36,657 nucleotides of DNA from Streptomyces albospinus. Its GTDB lineage: Bacteria; Actinomycetota; Actinomycetes; Streptomycetales; Streptomycetaceae. The position numbers and the translations under genes were made by a program. Below the pieces are notes generated by a model. That model searched no databases, was not told the origin of the DNA, and saw only the letters and a program-made list of their open reading frames with translations. Every line of letters begins with the position of its first letter. Within the stretch, counting starts at the first letter, position 1. This document shows positions 33,291 through 36,657 of this stretch, in pieces. Where the stretch lies: positions 100,883-137,539 of the forward strand of contig NZ_BMRP01000001.1 of the NCBI RefSeq assembly GCF_014648695.1, in the 5' to 3' direction.

Positions 33291-34552
33291 GGCCGGTGGG
33301 GACGAAGAGCGCATCCGACGACCGGAACCCGGTGATGATCGGCCAGCCGCCGCGCACCCGCCGCCAGGCGGTCACCAAGACGATGTGGATCAGCCTCTGG
33401 CTGTTCTACCTCGCGGGCCCGGCCGGCTCGCTGTTCAGCCCCGGGACCTCCACCGGCGCGCGCCTGTGGGGAGCGGGCGGTCTGGCGCTCTTCGTCCTCG
33501 CCTACTTCTACCTGGTGTTCGGCCACATGTGGCGGGAGATCAACCGCCCCCATAGGTACGGCGTCCTGGCCCTCATGCTGGTGCTGGCCGTCGCCCTCAC
33601 CTGGACCCTCGGCTTCGAGTGGCTGGTGCTGTTCATCTTCGTCAGCGTCGGCTCCGCCGTCGTCCTGCCCGCGCAGCACTCCCGCTGGACCATCCCGCTG
33701 ATCACCGCGGTGCTGCTCGCCGTCGGCGCACGCTATCCGGAGGTCCGCGACTACTACGTCTTCGCCTATGCCCTGCCCGCCCTGGGCAGCGGCTTCATGA
33801 TGATCGGCGTGCAGTACCTGATCCATACGACCCAGGAACTGCGCGCGGCCAGGGAGGAGGTCGCCCGGCTCGCCGCCAGCGAGGAGCGGCTGCGACTCGC
33901 CCGCGATCTGCACGATCTCCTCGGGCACTCCCTCTCCCTGATCACCCTCAAGAGCGAACTGGCCGGGCGGATGCTGCCCGGCAGCCCCGAGGACGCCGCG
34001 AAGCAGGTCGCCGACATCGAGCAGGTCAGCCGCCAGGCGCTGGTCGACGTCCGCGAGGCGGTCACCGGCTACCGCCGCCCCCGCCTGGCCGTCGAACTGG
34101 CCGGCGCCCGGGCCGCGCTCCGTACCGCCGCCGTCGACGTCACCGTCGCCCCCGCCCTGGAGAGCGAGCACCCGGCGCTGACCGCCGACACGGAAGGCGC
34201 GCTGGCCTGGGCGCTGCGCGAGGCCACCACCAACGTGGTCCGCCACAGCGGCGCCCGCCGCTGCGAGATGCTGCTCACCGAGGAAGGGGAGTCCGACGAC
34301 CGCCGCTACCTCTGCCTGGCCGTCATCGACGACGGCGAAGGACCGCCGCGCGGCCGGCACGACGGCAACGGCCTCACCGGCCTCCGCGAGCGCCTCGCCC
34401 TGACCGACGGCCGTCTGGAAACCGGCCCCGCCCCCCGCGGCCACGGCTTCGCGCTGCGCGCCTACGTCCCCATGAGCACCCCGGCCGCCGCACCGGGCGG
34501 CGCCGTACCGATACCGGACATCTCGCCGGAGCCGGCGCCCGGCCCGGTGTAG
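33287..34552 (+). CDS. DesK-type sensor histidine kinase
   Basis: The kinase has 421 residues. About 35 N-terminal residues precede five or six membrane helices (roughly residues 38-190) with almost no external domain, so it probably senses within the membrane. The HisKA_3 dimerisation helix is RLARDLHDLLGHSLS with His209 as the phosphorylated residue. The HATPase domain has ALREATTNVVRHSGA as N-box and a DDGEG/GNGLTGLRERL glycine region. The C-terminal tail is Pro/Ala-rich. The ATG at 33287 overlaps the permease stop as ATGA. Kinases of the DesK/LiaS type paired with ABC-2 exporters often respond to membrane or cell-wall damage. Confidence 0.93.
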   Translation: MRPVGTKSASDDRNPVMIGQPPRTRRQAVTKTMWISLWLFYLAGPAGSLFSPGTSTGARLWGAGGLALFVLAYFYLVFGHMWREINRPHRYGVLALMLVLAVALTWTLGFEWLVLFIFVSVGSAVVLPAQHSRWTIPLITAVLLAVGARYPEVRDYYVFAYALPALGSGFMMIGVQYLIHTTQELRAAREEVARLAASEERLRLARDLHDLLGHSLSLITLKSELAGRMLPGSPEDAAKQVADIEQVSRQALVDVREAVTGYRRPRLAVELAGARAALRTAAVDVTVAPALESEHPALTADTEGALAWALREATTNVVRHSGARRCEMLLTEEGESDDRRYLCLAVIDDGEGPPRGRHDGNGLTGLRERLALTDGRLETGPAPRGHGFALRAYVPMSTPAAAPGGAVPIPDISPEPAPGPV

Positions 34553-34629
34553 CGGCCCCCGGCCCGGGGCGTCGCCCGCCGCGCCGCGGGCGGCATCCGG
34601 GCCCGCACACAGGCTCTAAGCTGGCCCGC

Positions 34630-35235
34630 ATGATCAGACTGCTGCTGGCGGAGGACCAGTCGATGGTCCGCGAGGCGCTGGCGGCGCTGCTCTCGCTGGA
34701 GGACGACCTGGAGGTCGTGGCCCAGGCCGCACGCGGCGACGACGTGCTCGCGGCGGCGCGGGCGCACGAGGTCGATGTCGCGCTGCTGGACATCGAGATG
34801 CCCGGCATGACCGGACTGGACGCCGCGGCCGTGCTGCGCGACGAACTGCCCGGGGTGAAGGTCGTCATCCTCACCACCTTCGGACGCCCCGGCTATCTGC
34901 GCCGGGCGATGGAGGCCGGGGCGCACGCCTTCCTGGTCAAGGACGCCCCGGCGGCCCGGCTCGCGGACGCGGTGCGCCGGGTGCTGGCGGGTGAGCGGGT
35001 CATCGACCCGGTACTGGCCGCCGCGGCGCTCGCCGACGGCGCCAGCCCGCTGACCGACCGCGAGCGCGACGTGCTCCGGGCGGCGGCCGGCGGCTCCACC
35101 AACGCCGAGATCGCCGCGGCACTGCACCTGTCCCAGGGCACCGTCCGCAACTACCTCTCCCTCGCCATCCAGAAGACCGGCGCCCGCAACCGCGCCGAGG
35201 CGGTCCGCACCGCCCGCGACAAGGGCTGGCTCTAG
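34630..35235 (+). CDS. LuxR/NarL-family response regulator
   Basis: The protein has 201 residues. The receiver domain (1-120) has Glu8 and Asp9 in the acidic pocket, Asp54 in LLDIEMPGM as the phosphorylation site, Thr82/Thr83 in ILTTFGRPG and Lys104 in FLVKDA. The output domain is a LuxR helix-turn-helix, LTDRERDVLRAAAGGSTN with recognition helix near QGTVRNYLS. It resembles DesR-type regulators and is the partner of the kinase gene 77 bases upstream. That gap contains a CGCCCGC/GCGGGCG inverted repeat, so the regulator may have some separate control. The ATG at 34630 is the only start that gives a full receiver domain. The likely target is the exporter promoter near 31513. Confidence 0.94.
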   Translation: MIRLLLAEDQSMVREALAALLSLEDDLEVVAQAARGDDVLAAARAHEVDVALLDIEMPGMTGLDAAAVLRDELPGVKVVILTTFGRPGYLRRAMEAGAHAFLVKDAPAARLADAVRRVLAGERVIDPVLAAAALADGASPLTDRERDVLRAAAGGSTNAEIAAALHLSQGTVRNYLSLAIQKTGARNRAEAVRTARDKGWL

Positions 35236-35247
35236 GGTCTGCCCGGT

Positions 35248-35264
35248 GGGCCCCGGCCGGGCCC
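35248..35264 (+). terminator. Possible terminator after the response regulator gene
   Basis: GGGCCC (35248-35253) and GGGCCC (35259-35264) pair around a five-base loop, 12 bases after the stop at 35235. The wider 35240-35365 stretch is very GC-rich and could form larger structures. Confidence 0.35.
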
Positions 35265-35402
35265 GTACCGCACCGGACGCCGCTGCCTCTCCGACCCCGA
35301 CCCACCGGACGGACCCCGGGCCCCGGCCCGGCGGAGGGGCCCCGGCCCCGCCCGGGACCTTCGGCCGTGCCCGGTGCCGGACCTTCGCCCCTGTGCGCGG
35401 TC

Positions 35403-35416
35403 GCGGGACGTCCCGC
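35403..35416. promoter_or_regulatory. 14-bp perfect palindrome before the membrane phosphatase gene
   Basis: GCGGGACGTCCCGC is perfectly self-complementary and ends 14 bases before the ATG at 35431. It would overlap the promoter or start region and suits a repressor site, or could fold in the leader RNA. Confidence 0.4.
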
Positions 35417-35430
35417 AGGCTTGAAGTGTT

Positions 35431-36552
35431 ATGCCTGCCCACCGCCCACCGGAGGACAGCCTGCTCACTCCGGTGCTGCTGATCCTCGCCGTCCTCGCCG
35501 TCGCGACCGTGGATGCGACGACCGGCCCGGAGCTGCACATCTCGGCCTTCCTGGGGATCGCCCCGCTGGTCGCCGCACTGCGCTGCTCGTACCACCGGAC
35601 GCTGCTCGTCGCGGTCGTCTACGTCGTCTGCCTCACCTACGTCGATCTGCTGACGGTGCCGGACTGGGCCCCGGCCAGCCGGGTCGTCGGCGTCTTCGGG
35701 GCGTTCCTGGTGGGCGTCTTCGCCCTGGTGCTGTGCCGTACCCGCCTGGAGCGCGAGGCGCTGCACGCCCGGACGACCCTCGTGGCCGACACCGTGCAGC
35801 GGGCGATGCTCCGCGAACTGCCGCTGCGCGCCGGAGCCCTGGAGGCGTACGGCTTCTATGTGTCCGCCCAGGAGGGCGCCCGGGTCGGCGGCGACATCTA
35901 CGAGGCCATCGACACCCCGTTCGGGCTGCGGCTGATGATCGGCGACGTGCAGGGCAAGGGCATGCCGGCGATCGGCGCGGGCCTGGAGGTGCTGGCGTCG
36001 TTCCGCGAGGGGGCGCAGTACCAGGAGTCGCTGGAGGGGGTCGCCGGCCGCATGGAGCAGGCGCTGACCCGCTACAACGCCCGCTCCGCCGAGGAGGGCA
36101 CCGACGAGCGCTTCGCCACCGCGCTGCTGATGGAGGTCCGCGGCACGGACCGGGTCCGGGTGCTGTCGTGCGGCCACATCCCGTACTACCTGGTGCGCGG
36201 CGGCCGGGTCCACGAGCGCTGCGACGGCGAGGGCGGGCTGCCCCTGGGCCTGGGCGCGCTCGGCCGCGAGCCGCGGCGGAGCGTCCGCGTCCGCCCGGAG
36301 CCCGGCGACTGGGCGGTGCTGTGCACGGACGGCGTCACCGAGGCCCGCGGCGCCGGCGGCGACTTCTACCCGCTGGCCGACCGCCTCGCCCGGTGGATCC
36401 ACCTGGCGCCCGCCGACCTGGCCCGCAGGCTCCGCACGGACCTGGAGGAGTTCACCGGCGGCGAGCTGAAGGACGACGCGACGGTGCTGGTCGTCCGCCG
36501 GACCTCCGCGGAGGAGGCCCAGGAGGCGGTGTCCCGGTCCGCGGCGGCCTGA
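35431..36552 (+). CDS. Membrane-bound SpoIIE-family PP2C phosphatase
   Basis: The protein has 373 residues. Four membrane helices fill roughly residues 10-105 (LLTPVLLILAVLAVATVDA is the first). A short linker with TVQRAMLRELPL, conserved in RsbU/SpoIIE proteins, leads to the PP2C domain. Metal-binding motifs are GGDIYEA and GDVQGKGMPA; SCGHIPYYLV and LCTDGVTEAR follow, and LKDDATVLVV closes the domain. The phosphatase probably removes phosphate from an anti-anti-sigma (STAS) protein, with the membrane part acting as signal input. No STAS or anti-sigma gene is next to it. The ATG at 35431 has a poor ribosome site, and a perfect palindrome lies just upstream. Confidence 0.93.
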   Translation: MPAHRPPEDSLLTPVLLILAVLAVATVDATTGPELHISAFLGIAPLVAALRCSYHRTLLVAVVYVVCLTYVDLLTVPDWAPASRVVGVFGAFLVGVFALVLCRTRLEREALHARTTLVADTVQRAMLRELPLRAGALEAYGFYVSAQEGARVGGDIYEAIDTPFGLRLMIGDVQGKGMPAIGAGLEVLASFREGAQYQESLEGVAGRMEQALTRYNARSAEEGTDERFATALLMEVRGTDRVRVLSCGHIPYYLVRGGRVHERCDGEGGLPLGLGALGREPRRSVRVRPEPGDWAVLCTDGVTEARGAGGDFYPLADRLARWIHLAPADLARRLRTDLEEFTGGELKDDATVLVVRRTSAEEAQEAVSRSAAA

Positions 36553-36597
36553 CCCCCGAGCCTGCGGCCGTACGGTGCCGCCGGGCGCCCGCGTCCC

Positions 36598-36657
36598 TCA
36601 GTTGAGCCGGGCCCGGGCCGCCGCCGCCTCCCGCCGCAGCGCGGTTGCGGCGGGCGG
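36598..36657 (-). CDS. Possible 3' end of a convergent gene (partial)
   Basis: A minus-strand frame is open from the window edge to a TGA at 36600-36598 and encodes 19 residues ending ALRREAAAARARLN, with high third-position GC and an ordinary helical C-terminus. It would converge on the phosphatase gene with a gap of 45 bases. The stretch is too short to identify. Confidence 0.3.
   Translation of the reverse strand, partial: PPAATALRREAAAARARLN

Overview
The window is high-GC actinobacterial DNA and almost certainly comes from a Streptomyces chromosome. The third codon position is nearly always G or C, GTG and TTG starts are used, and mycothiol biosynthesis (mshB) sits beside typA and two oligopeptide ABC transporters. 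That combination resembles the bldK/mshB neighbourhood that I recall from S. coelicolor. I see no phage, plasmid, IS or CRISPR sequence, and gene content looks like conserved core chromosome.

Layout. 1-879 (+) is the 3' part of a SpoIIE-type phosphatase fused to an anti-sigma-like kinase domain. 2351-939 (-) is a Tat-exported amidohydrolase/deaminase with a possible leaderless promoter. 6404-2468 (-) is a four-gene succinate dehydrogenase operon of the mycobacterial Sdh1 type: a small conserved protein, a five-helix Cys/His-containing membrane anchor, the flavoprotein and the iron-sulfur protein. 6793-9141 (+) is an orphan peptide-binding lipoprotein with a large low-complexity insertion. 9326-11239 (+) is typA/bipA, followed by a textbook terminator.

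11437-17073 (+) is a complete oligopeptide ABC operon in the order binding protein, permease, permease, ATPase, ATPase. It converges on a second complete system at 23418-17148 (-) in the order permease, binding protein, permease, ATPase, ATPase, which is the bldK gene order. One hairpin at 17092-17124 lies between them. About 1.2 kb upstream of the bldK-like operon holds no convincing gene, but carries promoter-like sequences, a possible small RNA and a stretch where coding bias changes frame.

26758-24599 (-) is an S9 prolyl-oligopeptidase-family peptidase. 26991-27185 (+) is a 64-residue membrane protein. 27293-28914 (+) is mshB translationally coupled to a small membrane protein. 29130-31364 (+) is a 744-residue protein with a disordered N-terminal half, one membrane helix and an external peptidoglycan-binding-like part. 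31585-35235 (+) is an ABC exporter (ATPase plus permease) followed by a DesK-type histidine kinase and a LuxR-type response regulator; the first three are joined by ATGA overlaps. 35431-36552 (+) is a membrane-bound SpoIIE-type phosphatase, and the right edge probably clips the 3' end of a minus-strand gene.

Together the window combines respiration (Sdh1), peptide uptake and peptide cleavage, thiol redox chemistry, envelope-linked signalling and two phosphatases of the kind that control sigma factors. The most unusual items are the probable Rieske-type Sdh1 anchor, the insertion in the orphan binding protein, the candidate small RNA beside the bldK-like operon, and the repeat-rich membrane protein.
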